DNA from: Heterodera schachtii
Lineage: Eukaryota; Nematoda; Chromadorea; Rhabditida; Heteroderidae
Length of the DNA: 64,000 nt
Direction: 5' to 3'
Assembly: GCA_023374025.1 (NCBI GenBank)
Contig: SIJG01000051.1
Location: forward strand, 898,494-962,493
Below the pieces are notes generated by a model. It searched no databases. It was not told where the DNA came from and worked only from the letters and a program-made list of their open reading frames with translations. A program made the position numbers and the translations under genes. Position 1 is the stretch's first letter, and the number at the start of each line of letters is the position of its first letter. Below are positions 9,278-19,394 of the stretch, in pieces.

Positions 9278-9605
9278 TTTTAACAAATTTTTGTACAATT
9301 TCGCTTTTTTGTTCATCTCTTTTTGATTTGTAGCTCTTATGTATTTGCTTTTATAGCCAAATTCTTTAATCCAATCATAACTTTTGCTTCAGTTTGCCGC
9401 CCAATTTTTTCGCTATTTTCGAATTAATTTTTTGCCATTCTTTTCCTGGATAATTTTTTCTTCCTTTTTGCTTTAATTTTTATTTATTTTAAAATCTTTT
9501 TCAATTTGCATTTTTTCTTCTTTTTCTTCCCATTTTTCTCCAAAAATTACATTAATTAGACTAATTAGAGCATTTAATATTAAATTAAACAGAATAAAAA
9601 TAATA
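9278..9605 (-). pseudogene. HTH-family pseudogene (repeat 1 and start of repeat 2)
   Basis: Recognisable pieces are a decayed signal peptide without a clear ATG, GEKWEEKEE, KIAKKLG-like and KEFGYKSKYIRATNQKE-like stretches in changing frames. The SFDEIFGEKW motif is partly deleted and the copy stops before the middle of repeat 2. Confidence 0.5.
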
Positions 9606-10180
9606 AATTTATTTTTTCAAAGTATTCTCGAAAAATTCTATAATTTTTAAATAATATCGAAAATGATTAAATTATTTTATTTATCCAAATCTATAATTAA
9701 ATTCAAAATTCTTCATTTAATATTCTTTAATTAAAATGTTCAAAAGAAAAAATATACATTATATTATATTTTAATTAAATATATTATTAGAAAGAAATTA
9801 TTTTGAACAATAAAATGAAAAATTGAATTCATTTTTTATCAAGTAAAACCAAATTTAAGTGGTTTTCTGCTTTAAGAACCTTTAAATTATTCTTTTTTCT
9901 TAAAAATTATTTTGAAAAGATTATTTATTCCATTTTAAATGCTTTTTCTTTAATTTTGAAAATTTTTGCAATTTTCTTTCACTAACTTTCGGATTTTTAC
10001 TATTTAATTTTCAAAAAAAAAATTTTAATTTTTTCCTTTTGTCATAAGTAGAATAATTTATTATTAATAAATAATTTTCTTTTAAATAAATGTGATCAGT
10101 AGATGAATAAAATCATCTTATTTTTCTAATAAATTGGATTATGTTATTTTTTTCCGGAAATTCAGTAGAATTGTGATTTT
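9606..10180. other. AT-rich flank; no gene
   Basis: Very AT-rich. Segment 9960-10140 resembles the far upstream flank of other family genes (CAATTTTCTTTCACTAACTTTCGGA, then the ATCAGTAGATGAA landmark). A block like 9850-9900 recurs inverted at 43570-43640. I see no open frame worth reporting. Confidence 0.4.
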
Positions 10181-10209
10181 TTCATGTGAATAAAAAGCCT
10201 CTGAATGGA
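10181..10209 (+). promoter_or_regulatory. Conserved upstream box of the HTH family
   Basis: TTCATGTGAATAAAAAGCCT lies about 70-97 bases before the ATG at 10278. Essentially the same box precedes the copies at 12440 and 23124 on the plus strand and, inverted, those at 34427, 37264, 41441, 43170 and 45579. It could be a core promoter or a 5' UTR signal; only conservation and position are seen. Confidence 0.5.
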
Positions 10210-10277
10210 CTAAAATGAAATATTTTATTTAAAAAATATATTATATAAATTCATTTTTGGGAATATTATCGCGGAAA

Positions 10278-10568
10278 ATGAAATTATTACTGTTATTATT
10301 CTGTTTAATTTTAATTGCCCTAATTAGTCCAATTGAATCAGAAAATAAAAAACTGAAACAAAAGTCATTTGATGAAATATTTGGAGAAAAATGGGAAGAA
10401 AAAGCGCAAATTGAACAGAAGAAACGGGAAATAATAAGAAAATTTTATAAAATAAAAGAAAAAATAAAGCAAAAAGAAAGAAAATATTCAGATAAACAAT
10501 GGAGAAAATTTGAAGTAAAAATAGCGAAAATATTGGGAACAAATCGAATGAAAAAGCAAAATGATTAA
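10278..10568 (+). pseudogene. HTH-family copy truncated in repeat 1
   Basis: It starts MKLLLLLFCLILIALISPIE and continues through KSFDEIFGEKWEEKAQIE and repeat 1 to GTNRM, then jumps to KKQND and a stop. The joint brings in the second-type upstream flank (TTCGTGGCCATTTATTT) in the orientation expected of an opposite-strand gene, so this is a rearrangement breakpoint. An upstream in-frame ATG (10257, MGILSRK) falls in the conserved leader; I chose MKLL, the start shared by all copies. Confidence 0.65.
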
Positions 10569-10806
10569 TTTTTTTCTTATTCGTGGCCATTTATTTTTAT
10601 TTGAAATAAACATGCAGAACAAAAATGGATTTCTAATTAAAACAAACTACAAAATATGAAAAAAATGAAAATAAATTAAATAATAATTTTTGTTCGTATT
10701 TTTTATTAATTTTATTTATTGTTAATTTATTCAAAACAGGAAAGTTATGAGTTTTTTGTAATAAGTTTTAGCCTGAATACATATTTATTTAGGTTTCGAT
10801 GAAAAA

Positions 10807-10953
10807 ATGAAAATTTATTGGAAAATAAAAAAAGAAAATCCAAAAATTAGTGACAAAGAAATTGCTGAAATGATAAATATTTCGGCACAGAATATTTGCA
10901 TATGGAAAGCCAACTTTGGAGAAGAAATTATGGAGGCAATTGAATTTTTATGA
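10807..10953 (+). pseudogene. Detached repeat 3 of the truncated copy (48 codons)
   Basis: An uninterrupted short frame reads MKIYWKIKKENPKISDKEIA, then INISAQNICIWKANFGEEIM and a tail to TGA at 10951-10953. It is the third helix-turn-helix repeat, separated from its N-terminal part by about 240 bases of unrelated DNA. Nearly the same end closes the copy at 23124. Confidence 0.6.
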
Positions 10954-11077
10954 AAAAATTACTAGCAAATTTTCTAGAAAATTTCATTGATTGACAAATT
11001 TTATTTGAATTAATTTTTTGCATTATTTTTAAATTTGTGTAAAAAAAATTTTTGTTTCTACTAAGTTCTTGACAAAT

Positions 11078-11690
11078 TACGGTGCAAATTTGTATAAAAA
11101 ATTGGCACAATTCGCTAAATTTTCCAGCGAAGGGCAAAGGACGAAAAAAAGGAATGAATAATTGTTTTTTTGTATGAACTTTTTTGACATTTGCTTTTCA
11201 ACTTTTCATCATTTTACAGCTCGAAAAAAACTAAAATTTTTTCAAGTCTTGATTGCCAAAGCAGCATTAAAATTATGAAAACACATTTTATAATTGATTA
11301 GGAGCATTAATTCTCCTGTTTGAATTATAATGGTTTTTTTCAAAAAATTTACTGATTTTCAAATTATCAGACACAATCACTTTTTGTCGCTTATTTATAG
11401 CTGTTTAGACTTTCAGGGATTGAAAAAAAATTTTAAGTTTGAACCCGATTTTGTACATAGACGTAAATGTCCGAGACGTAATGTCCGGGGCGCAATGTCC
11501 GTGCGCAAATGTCTGGACAAGCATGAAAAAAGCTTTCGAATTGTGAAAAGATGAAAAGCAAATGTCAAAAAAGTACAAACAAAAAACAAAACAATTCTTC
11601 ATTCCTTTTTTTCGTCCTTTGGCCTTTCGCTGAAAAATTTGGCGAATTGTGCCAATTTTTGATACAAATTGGCATCGTAATTGGATAAAC
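11078..11690. mobile_element. MITE with iterated TTTGCGCC-type ends, copy 1
   Basis: The outer inverted repeats run from AAATTGGCACAATTCGC on the left, through ATGAACTTTTTTGACATTTG, and back on the right as CAAATGTCAAAAAAGTACAA to GCGAATTGTGCC. Near the right inner end are iterated units (ACGTAAATGTCCGAGACGTA, GGGGCGCAATGTCC, GCGCAAATGTCTGGAC). The matching left units are lost in this copy. Other copies lie at 23905-24465, 55240-55600 and 62790-63300. No coding. Confidence 0.6.
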
Positions 11691-12010
11691 GTACTAATTA
11701 GCATCTCGATTATATGGGCTAAGAGAAGATTGCTCAAGCAAACTTGTAAAAATAACCTCACAGAAATTTTGCTGGGAATATATTGTGTAAATATTTTTAA
11801 TGGCAATTTCCTCAATTTTTAATTACCTATACCATTTAAATGCAAAAAAAAAAATAGAAAATTTTATATCAACACTGTCCAATTTATATTTTTTTAATAA
11901 CCTGGATTTTTCCTAGACCTGGATTTTCTTGGATTTTTCCAGAAATACCCATGTCCAGCAGGTCCAATATTTGGAATCAGAGTTCAATCAATGATTTTTC
12001 CCTAATATTA
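11690..12010. repeat. Diverged copy of the ~600-bp dispersed repeat
   Basis: TTAGCATCTCGATTATATGG, ATATTGTGTAAATATTTTTAA and the CCTGGATTTT/CAGGTCC end keep the order seen at 7320-7790, with many changes. Confidence 0.45.
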
Positions 12011-12119
12011 ATAAAACCAGCGAAGTTGAGTGTTTTGATGATTTTTTTCTTAATTAAAAATTAGATTGACTTTTTTAAACTAAATTTCTACAAGCGGAGG
12101 GGGAGAATGCTTGAAGCAT

Positions 12120-12439
12120 TCATTTTCATCATTTGCAATTTTCTAAATAATCACTTTCGGATTTTCTTTTACATATTTTCCAAAAAAAAAAAATTAATTA
12201 ATTTCCTTTTTTAATCAATATAGTAGGAAAAATTTGTTTAATATAAAAAAAATTCTTTTAAATAAATGATCAATAGGAAAGAATATATTATCTTTTTTTC
12301 TCTTTTTTCAAATCAATTTTTTACCGGAGACCAGAAGAGAGTTGTGATTTTTCATGTGAATAAAAAGATTCTTAATCGACTGAAATTAATAATTTTGTTA
12401 TTTAAATAAATTTATATTTGGGAATATAATCCCGGGAAA
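12120..12439 (+). promoter_or_regulatory. Shared upstream region with conserved box
   Basis: The ordered landmarks (CACTTTCGGATTTTC, an A-run, TCAATATAGTAGGAAAAA, ATCAATAGGAAAGAATATAT, GATTTTTCATGTGAATAAAAAG at 12346-12367, GGAATATAATCCCGGG) recur before 23124 and 59329. The conserved box lies 75-90 bases before the ATG. Confidence 0.5.
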
Positions 12440-12964
12440 ATGAAATTATTACTGTTATTCTTTTTATTTTTAATTATAATTGCCCTAAATCGTCCAATTG
12501 AATTAGAAAATAAAAAACTACAACAAAAATCATTTGAAGAAATTTTTGGAGAAAAATGGGAAGAAAAAGCGCAAATTGAACAGAAGAAGCATGAAATAAT
12601 AAGAAAATATTATAAAATAAAAGAAAAAATAAAAGAAAAAGGAAGAAAATATTCAACAAACGAATGGAATAAAATTAATTCAAAAATTGCGAAAAAATTG
12701 GCGACAAATAATAATTATATTCAAAAATGGATTAAAGAATTTGGTCTTAATCAACAGAAAAGTCACAAATCAAAAAGTGATAAACAAAAATTAGAAATTG
12801 TGCAGAAATTTATTGAAATGAAAAACGAATATAAACAAAACGGAAGAAAATATTCAAGAAAAGAATGGCAACAAAATTATGCCAAAATTTGTAAGAAAAT
12901 CGGAGTTAGCCAAGTTATAATAAAGAGCTGGAAGAAACAATTCGGAATTCGCTGTAAGAAATAA
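12440..12964 (+). CDS. Secreted HTH-repeat family protein, two-repeat form (174 aa)
   Basis: The frame is intact from a signal peptide (MKLLLLFFLFLIIIALN) through KSFEEIFGEKWEEKAQIEQ and two Lys-rich helix-turn-helix repeats. Repeat 1 ends KWIKEFGLN and repeat 2 ends SWKKQFGIRCKK. The stop comes from a small change at CKK: full copies read CKRITE here, and one missing base creates the TAA. After it ITEKEKMEKMKI-like sequence continues out of frame for about 30 bases and then skips most of repeat 3 to the gene end (AAATTTGGAGAACAAAAATT). It is probably a recently shortened copy; if expressed it would give a two-repeat secreted basic protein. Confidence 0.65.
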   Translation: MKLLLLFFLFLIIIALNRPIELENKKLQQKSFEEIFGEKWEEKAQIEQKKHEIIRKYYKIKEKIKEKGRKYSTNEWNKINSKIAKKLATNNNYIQKWIKEFGLNQQKSHKSKSDKQKLEIVQKFIEMKNEYKQNGRKYSRKEWQQNYAKICKKIGVSQVIIKSWKKQFGIRCKK

Positions 12965-13540
12965 CGGAGAAAGAAAAAATGGAAAAAATGAAAATTTCAA
13001 ATTTGGAGAACAAAAATTTCTAATTTTAGAAGACAATTGAATTTTTATGAAGACATTGCTAGCAAATTTTCCATAAAATTTGATACATTGACAAATTTTA
13101 TTTGAATTAATTTGCTGATCATATTTTATATGTTTTAAATTAGCGAAAATTTTTTTTTGTACTTTTAAATTATTCTGTTGAATTAAAAAAAAATAATTAT
13201 TTTTACCAAATTTAGGATAAAAATTGAGCTTTTCTCATCAAAATTCATCATTCGATTGCTCTGGTCGAGAAAAATTCTTAAATTTTTTTGATCGCTTTTT
13301 AGGTCGTTATTTGTGATTGAAATTTCACAACAACAATAAACTTTATTGTGCTAATTAGTTCCATTGAAATATTTTGACAATTTCTGATCATTTTTGGGTA
13401 AATAATTATTTAATTTAAAAATGATTAAAAAAAAATTAAGATTCAATAATGGATCCAGCTTCTAGGATTAGCGTGTCCTTAATTTGTTGTTTAATCTAAA
13501 CGATTTTTTGAAAATATTATTCTTCCATATTATGAAATGG
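12965..13540. other. Repeat-3 remnant and shared 3' flank
   Basis: 12965-13030 holds the remains of repeat 3. After it come the shared tail (AATTGAATTTTTATGAAGAC) and, at about 13215-13280, the inverted form of the flank landmark with CATTCGATTGCTCTGGTCGA. No other gene is seen. Confidence 0.4.
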
Positions 13541-13544
13541 AAGA

Positions 13545-13660
13545 AACAATTTTGAATGATTAAATTTATAATAAAGAATGAAAAAAAATTGAAAAAATAA
13601 AAATTTATTTGCAAATTAAAAGAGAAATGCCAAAAAAGAGGGACAAGTAAATTGCAAAAA
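13545..13660 (+). pseudogene. HTH-family relic (start of repeat 3)
   Basis: ATGGAAGAAACAATTTTGAA, then AAAAATTTATTTGCAAATTAA and AAAGAGGGACAAGTAAATTGC, match the repeat 2/3 joint in decayed form. It is closely similar to the relic at 5064-5190. Confidence 0.5.
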
Positions 13661-13663
13661 TGT

Positions 13664-13960
13664 TTAAAGTTTATCCACAGAGAGAATTTCAGATTGAATC
13701 AAAAGATTTGGGGAAAAGAAAACCAAGTTTTGTTGCCATTCTTTTTTTGTATATTTTCTTTTCTGTTTATATTCATTTATCATTTCAAGAAAATTTTGGA
13801 CAATTTCATATTTTTCTTCATCACTTTTTGATTTATGGCTTTTCTGTATTTTTTGATTAAGTTTCAAATTTTTTTGCTATTTTCGAATTAATTTTATTCC
13901 ATTGTTTATTTGAATATTTTCTTCCTTTTTTGCTTAATTTTCTCTTTTATTTTATAATAC
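13664..13960 (-). pseudogene. HTH-family copy (parts of repeats 1 and 2), cut at 13960
   Basis: The minus strand from 13960 reads YYKIKEKIKQK, then stops and shifts through KINSK-like sequence, then HKSKSDEEKYEIVQ, FLEMINEYKQKRKY and KKEWQQN before the homology ends near 13735. The N-terminal part is missing exactly where the TTCG hairpin begins; a matching N-terminal piece lies 4.6 kb away at 18574-18648, same strand. Confidence 0.6.
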
Positions 13961-13998
13961 TAGCGGTTGAATGCGCCTTCGGCGCATCGCAACCGCTA
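13961..13998. repeat. Strong hairpin with TTCG loop at the composite-insertion edge
   Basis: TAGCGGTTG pairs with CAACCGCTA, and inside it TGCGCC-TTCG-GGCGCA forms a second stem. A similar nested hairpin occurs at about 16240-16272, suggesting that these are related ends of one 2.3-kb insertion. Confidence 0.7.
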
Positions 13999-14159
13999 GG
14001 CTGTACGATTGTGTTGTATTATGAATGATAAAATGACTATTATGGCTCGGCCGCTTCGCGGCCTCGCACCCGTCCCTCGGCAATTTCTTATGGCACACAT
14101 TTCTAACATTCTGCTGATCTTTTATTGCTTATCATTTCTTAAACACCTCGGCATCATTC

Positions 14160-14545
14160 CAATCACCGGGACTTATCTCACCAATTCTGCATTTCTATCA
14201 CTTGGACTCAACCCCCCGGCATCCCAATCACTGGGACACTTAATTCATTGCATTACAATCAATGAGACCCAATTCTCTGGCATACAATCATTGGAATTCT
14301 ATCTCAGCACTTCTGCATCCCAATCGCCGGGACTCAATTCTCTGGCATTCCAATCGCCGGAACTCAATTCTCCGGCATTCCAATTACTTGGACTCAAACT
14401 CTTCGGCATTCCAATCACTGGGACTTGTCTCACCAATTCTTCTTCATTTCTATCACCTGGACTCAACCCGCAAGCATCCCAATCACTGGGTTTCAATTAT
14501 ATGCCATTCCAATGACCTGGACTCAAGACTCAACCTTACGGCATT
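14160..14545. repeat. Minisatellite, ~34-bp unit
   Basis: About ten imperfect copies of a unit like GGACTCAATTCTCTGGCATTC-CAATC(A/G)C. Several overlapping frames are open because the unit lacks stops; I regard these as by-products. Confidence 0.75.
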
Positions 14546-14560
14546 CCAATCAACTCACTC

Positions 14561-15205
14561 GGCCGCTTCGCGGCCTCGTTCAGGGGCCTTCGGCCCCTCA
14601 AAAATTTTCTGCGCCAAAGGTACTCACTCGGCCGCTTCGCGGCCTCGTACGGGGGCCTTCGGCGCCTCTAAAGAATTTTCTGCGCCAAAGGTACTCACTC
14701 GGCCGCTTCGCGGCCTCGTTCGGGGGCCTTCCGCCCCCTCAATAATTTTCCGTTCCAAAGGTACTCACTCGGCCGCTTCGCGGCCTCGTTCGGGGGACTT
14801 CGGCCCCCTCAGTAACTTTCTGCGCCAAAGGTACTCACTCGGCCGCTTCGCGGCCTCGTTCGGGGGTCTTCGGCCCCCTCAGTAACTTTCTGCGCCAAAG
14901 GTACTCACTCGGCCGCTTCGCGGCCTCGTTCGGGGGCCTTCGGCCCCCTCGGTAACTTTCTGCGCCAAAGGTACTCGGCCGCTTCGCGGCCTCGTTCGGG
15001 GGCCTTCGGCCCCCTCAGTAACTTTCTGCGCCGAAGGTACTCGGCCGCTTCGCGGCCTCGTTCGGGGGCCTTCGGCCCCCTCAGTAACTTTCTGCGCCGA
15101 AGGTACTCGGCCGCTTCGCGGCCTCGTTCGGGGGCCTCCGGCCCCCTCAATAATTTTCTGCGCCAAAGGTGCTCACTCGGCCGCTTCGCGGCCTCTTTCC
15201 GACTG
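14561..15205. repeat. Minisatellite of paired TTCG hairpins, ~59-67-bp unit
   Basis: About nine to ten copies of a unit carry two perfect short hairpins: GGCCGC-TTCG-GCGGCC-like (CGGCCGCTTCGCGGCC) and GGGGGCC-TTCG-GGCCCCC. They are separated by TCG and followed by CTCAGTAACTTTCTGCGCC. Variants keep the pairing or weaken only one pair. GC is far above the surroundings. Frames across it on both strands are open but repetitive; I do not call genes. Confidence 0.85.
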
Positions 15206-15243
15206 CGGCTCGACTGTTTCGCGGCCTCGCACTCTTCTTATCT

Positions 15244-15715
15244 CTAAAGCATTAGAGGCACAATAGTGTGCATCGCAAAACAAAACATTTTAAAAAACTG
15301 ACAAATTTCACTTCTGTGTCTCATGGATGAGAGGCGCAATAGTGTCATCTCATAACAATACAATAACAAACAATTCGTTTTGACAAATTCAACACATGTG
15401 TTATCTCTAAAGCATGAGAGGCACAATAGTGTGCATCGCAAAACAATACATTTTAAAAAACTGACAAATTTCACAGGCACAATAGTATGCATCGCAAAAC
15501 AATACATTTTAAAAAACTGAGGCACAATAGTGTGCATCGCAAAACAATATATTTTAAAAAACTGAGGCACAATAGTGTGCATCGCAAAACAATATATTTT
15601 AAAAAAAAGTGACAAATTTCACTTCTGTGTCTCGTGGATGAGAGGCACAATAGTGTCATCTCATAACAATACAATAACAAACAAATCGTTTTGATAAATC
15701 AACACATGTGTTATC
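15244..15715. repeat. Tandem repeat, ~46-bp core within a larger unit
   Basis: The core GGCACAATAGTGTGCATCGC with AAAACAATACATTTTAAAAAACTGA is present five to six times, nested between two copies of a longer unit (CACTTCTGTGTCTC-TGGATGAGAGGC ... AACACATGTGTTATC). Open minus frames reflect the repeat. Confidence 0.75.
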
Positions 15716-16246
15716 GCTCAACAATTTTCCTTCGTCTTTTATTGCTCATTTTATATAATTAAAGATGGGATGAAAATAAGGAAAGGATTCGATACGTATT
15801 TCCCATTGTCTCTCCCTTTCCTTTCTTTTACTCTTTTTTCTTTTCCATTGCAATTTACTCTCTTTTCCCCCACTCCCTCCCTCTTCCACACACACGCACG
15901 CGTCCAAAAGACTGCTGCGGCACAGCCACACGCGTCTGTCCACTCTGCCCCTCCCACCCGCCGCGGCGCCGCATAGAAGACAGGCAGACAGTAGTGCACT
16001 ATCTCCCTCCTTCTCTTATCTAACTACCACAGCATGGGAAAAGAAAACTTTTCTCTCCCAATTATTTTTTTTTGCTTTTTTCTTTTCAATACTATTTCTT
16101 TTGCATTCTTCTTTTTCTAAACTATTTCATTTTCATCTCTTTTTCTAAGCAATCTCTCCCCACAGCAAATCAACTCAACGCCAAACGCCACATTCAAACC
16201 GTGACACACACATACACTCAACTTTATTATATAGGACGAGCGCTTG
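15716..16246. other. Pyrimidine-rich non-repetitive segment
   Basis: A C/T-rich stretch with one GC-rich patch (15880-15990, CACGCACGCGTCC and CCCGCCGCGGCGCCGC). No gene is supported. It leads into a second TTCG hairpin. Confidence 0.4.
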
Positions 16247-16265
16247 GGCGCCGCTTCGCGGCGCC
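16247..16265. repeat. Second strong TTCG hairpin
   Basis: GGCGCCGC-TTCG-CGGCGCC-type stem-loop (16247-16265), flanked by AGCGCTTG before and AACCGCT after, resembling the outer arms of the hairpin at 13961-13998. Confidence 0.65.
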
Positions 16266-16325
16266 AACCGCTCTGCCAAATAAATTTATAAAAATTAATA
16301 AAAAGTTAATTTAATATATTAATGT

Positions 16326-18450
16326 CGCTCGCTCAAAATATCTCTCTCCATCTCTCACTATCTCCCCTCTCTCTCTCTCTGTCTCTCTTTCTCTCTTCTC
16401 CCTTCACTCTCTCTCTCACTCTTCCCCCTCTCTCTCTACCTCTCTATATCGCTACCTCTCTCTCTCTCTCTTCCCTCTCTCTCTCTGCTTTCTCGCTCTC
16501 CTTTCTCTTTCCCTATCTCTCTCTCTCTCTTACTCTCCGTTCTCTCTCTTCCCTCTCTCTTTCTCCCCCTCTTCAACCCTATCTCTCCCTCTTTCCTTCT
16601 CTCTCCTTTCTGTTCTCTCTCTCTCCCTTCACTGTCTCCTTTCTCTCTCTTCCTTATATAGATCCCTTCTCTCTGTTCCTTCTCTCTCCCCTTGTCTCTC
16701 TCCCCCATCCCCCTTCTCTCTCTCTCCATTCTCTCTCTTCCTTCTCTCTCTCCCCATTCCCCTTCTCTCTCTTCCTTCTCTATCTCCCTTCTCTCTTCCT
16801 TCTCTCTCTCCCCTCGCTCACTCTCTCCCCCCTTCAACCTCTCTCTCTCTCTTCCTTCTCTCTCTCTCTCCCCCTTCTCCCTCTCTCTCTCCCCCTCGCT
16901 CTCTCTCTCTCCCCCTTCTCTCTCTCCATTCTCTCTCTTCCTTCTCTCTCTCATTTTCTCTTTCTTTTCTCTCTCTCTCTTCCCTCTTCCTCCTCTCTCT
17001 CTCTCCTTTTCTCTCTATCTTCTCTCTCTCTCCTTCTCTCTCTTTTTCCTCTCTTTCACCCCTCTCCCTTCACTCTCTCCCTTCTCTCTCTTCCTTCTCT
17101 ATCTCCCTTCTCTCTTCCTTCTCTCTCTCTCTCCCCTCGCTCACTCTCTCCCCCCTTCAATCTGTCTCTCTCTTTCCTTCTCTCTCTCTCCCTTCTCCCT
17201 CCTCTTTCTCTATCTCCCTTATCTCTCCTTTCTCTTCTCTCTTCTCTCACCCCCTCTCTCTCTCTCCCAATCTCTCTCTTCGTTCTCTATCTCCCTTCTC
17301 TCTCTCCTTCTCTCTCTCCCCTCGCTCTCTCTCCTCTCTCTCCCCTCCATCTCTCTCATCTGTCTCTCCCTTCTCTCTCTCTTTCTTCCCTCTCCCTCCC
17401 ACTCTCTCTCCCCTCATTCTCTCTCTCAACTTTCTCTCTATCTTCCCCTCTTCAACCCCTCTCTCTTTCTTCTCTCTCTCCCTTCACTCCCCTTTCTCTT
17501 CTCTCTTTTTCTCGCCCTTCACCCTTCACTCTCTCCCTTCTTTCTCTTCCTTCTATATGTCCCTTTTCTCTGTTCCTTCTCTCTCTCTCCCTTGTCTCTC
17601 TCTCCCTCCTCTCTCTTCCTTCTCCATCTCCCTTCTCTCTCCCCTTTCTCTCTATTCCTTCTCTATCTCCCTTCTCTCTCCCCCTCGCTCTCTCTCTCTC
17701 CCTCGTTCTCTCTCTCCCCCTCGCTCTCTCTCGCCCTCGCTCTCTCTCTCTCCCTCTTCAACCCCTCTCTCTTTCCTTCTCTCTCTCTCTCCTCTCTTCC
17801 CTCTCACTCTCTCTCCCCCTTCTCTCTATTCCTTATCTATCCCCCTTCTCTCTCCCCTCGCTCTCTCCCCCCCCCATCTCTCTATCAGTCTCTCTCTTCC
17901 CTCTTCCCGCTCTCTCTCCTTTCTCTCTATTCCTTATCTATCCCCCTTCTCTCTCTCCCCTCGCTCTCTCCCCCCCATCTCTCTATCAGTCTCTCTCTTC
18001 CCTCTCTCTCTCTCATTTTCTCTTTCTTTTCTCTCTCTCTCTCTTCCCTCTTCCTCCTCTCTCTCTCTCTCTCCTTTTCTCTCTATCTTCTCTCTCTCTC
18101 TCCTTCTCTCTCTTTTTCCTCTCTTTCACCCCTCTCCCTTCACTCTTCTTTCACACCTTCTCTCTTCTCTCTATTTTTTTTCTGTCGGCTCAACTATTTT
18201 GTCTCTCTCTTTTTTTCTCCCACTATCTCGCCTTTTTCTCTCCCCTCTCACTCACTCCATCTCTCTCTCTCTCGCTCTCTTTCTCCCTTCTCCGTTCTCT
18301 TTCCCATTCTCTCTCTCCTACACCCCCCTCCCTTTCCCTTCCTTTCTCATTTCTTCCCTTTGTCTACCTCTCATTCCTCGCACTTTCTCTTAATTTTTCT
18401 CTTAGTCTCTCACTTCTCAATTCCCTCCCGCTCCTACGCTTTATCACACA
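16326..18450. repeat. Polypyrimidine (CT)n-like tract, 2.1 kb
   Basis: Almost pure C/T on the plus strand, dominated by CTCT, TCTCTCC and CTTCC motifs, with larger duplications inside (CTTTCTTTTCTCTCTCTC-containing blocks near 16960-17060 and 18010-18140 match). Two frames stay open for 589 and 711 codons only because C/T codons include no stop; these are not genes. Such tracts can form triplex (H-DNA) structures. Confidence 0.9.
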
Positions 18451-18573
18451 TACATAAGTAAACAACTGTCTGTTCTTCCCTTTTTTCTTTGTATATGCTA
18501 TTTCTTTTCTCCTTTCTCTTATTTGTTCATATTAAGACAAAACGCCAAATGCCAGTTCAACTTGAGGGGCGTG

Positions 18574-18648
18574 CAGTTTTTTCTCTTCTGATTCAATTGG
18601 ACTAATTAGGGCAATTAAAATCAAACAGAATAATAGTAATAATTTCAT
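18574..18648 (-). pseudogene. HTH-family N-terminal fragment (signal peptide)
   Basis: ATG at 18646-18648, then MKLLLLFCLILIALISPIE and SEEKKL, ending where the composite insertion begins. With the fragment at 13664-13960 on the same strand it makes one copy, minus about 30 residues around the SFDEIFGEKW motif. The shared upstream flank with the conserved box (about 18725-18749) follows at 18649-18900. Confidence 0.6.
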
Positions 18649-18899
18649 TTTTCTGAAAATATATTCTTAAATATTAATTTATATATATATTTTTTAATAA
18701 ATCCAAATTATTCATTTTAGTCAATTAAGAGCCTTTTTATTCACATGAAAAAGCTCAATTCTACTGAATTTCATGAAAAAATCTTCAATCTCGAAAAAAT
18801 GATGATTTCCTCCCTACTGATCAGATTTATTTAAAAGAAAAATTTTTTAATTAAAAATTTAATTTTTTTACTCTACTGATCAAAAAAAAAAGAGGAAAA

Positions 18900-19390
18900 A
18901 ACTAATTTTCTGGAAAATAAGGTGAATTCAAAAAAGTAAATGTTTAAAAAATTACAAAATGTTAGAAAATTCGTAATCCAAGCATTTTAAAATAAAAAAA
19001 ATTATTTTTTAGAAAAGTTAGAATGATTTAGAGCTATTAACAAACAAAACACATAAACTAGTTTTATTTGATCAAAAAAAAATAATTTTTAATTAAAATT
19101 TATTTTAGGTCTTCGGAAATTCTTTATAATATTGCGGCGCAATTTTTTCAAAAAACGAGGAACAGAGGGGTCCGCCGATAGGCACCGCCGGTGAAATTTT
19201 TTGAAAATTTAATGCGATTTGTTAACAGATTTTGTCTAAAAATGACCAAATGTCGCACTTTTTGACTCAATTTCTACATGATTAATAAGTAAAAATCGAT
19301 CCGGTGGTGCCGATAGGCGCAAAATCAATTCATTTCAAGAAAATTTTGGACAATTTCATATTTTTCTTCATCAATTTTGAATTTTGAAAA
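18900..19390. other. AT-rich stretch with a CCGATAGGC motif pair
   Basis: Two short GC-rich motifs, CGCCGATAGGCACCGCCGG (19173-19191) and CCGGTGGTGCCGATAGGCG (19301-19319), stand 110 bases apart; the second occurs inverted at about 8082-8101. They may be remnants of ends of a small element. No coding. Confidence 0.35.
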
Positions 19391-19394
19391 AACC

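Noticed and set aside
14905..15166. Arg/Glu-rich minus frames across the TTCG minisatellite
   Set aside because: They repeat with the unit and overlap on both strands; a by-product of a stop-free repeat.
13961..16276. Helitron bounded by the TTCG hairpins
   Set aside because: No TC start, no CTRR end after the right hairpin and no Rep/helicase sequence.
16322..18461. Overlapping plus frames of 711 and 589 codons rich in Ser, Leu and Pro
   Set aside because: They exist only because a C/T-only tract has no stop codons on that strand; no conserved sequence, start context or complexity.
19171..19320. CCGATAGGC motif pair as terminal inverted repeats of a 150-bp MITE
   Set aside because: The motifs match partly in direct and partly in inverted sense and no target duplication is visible.
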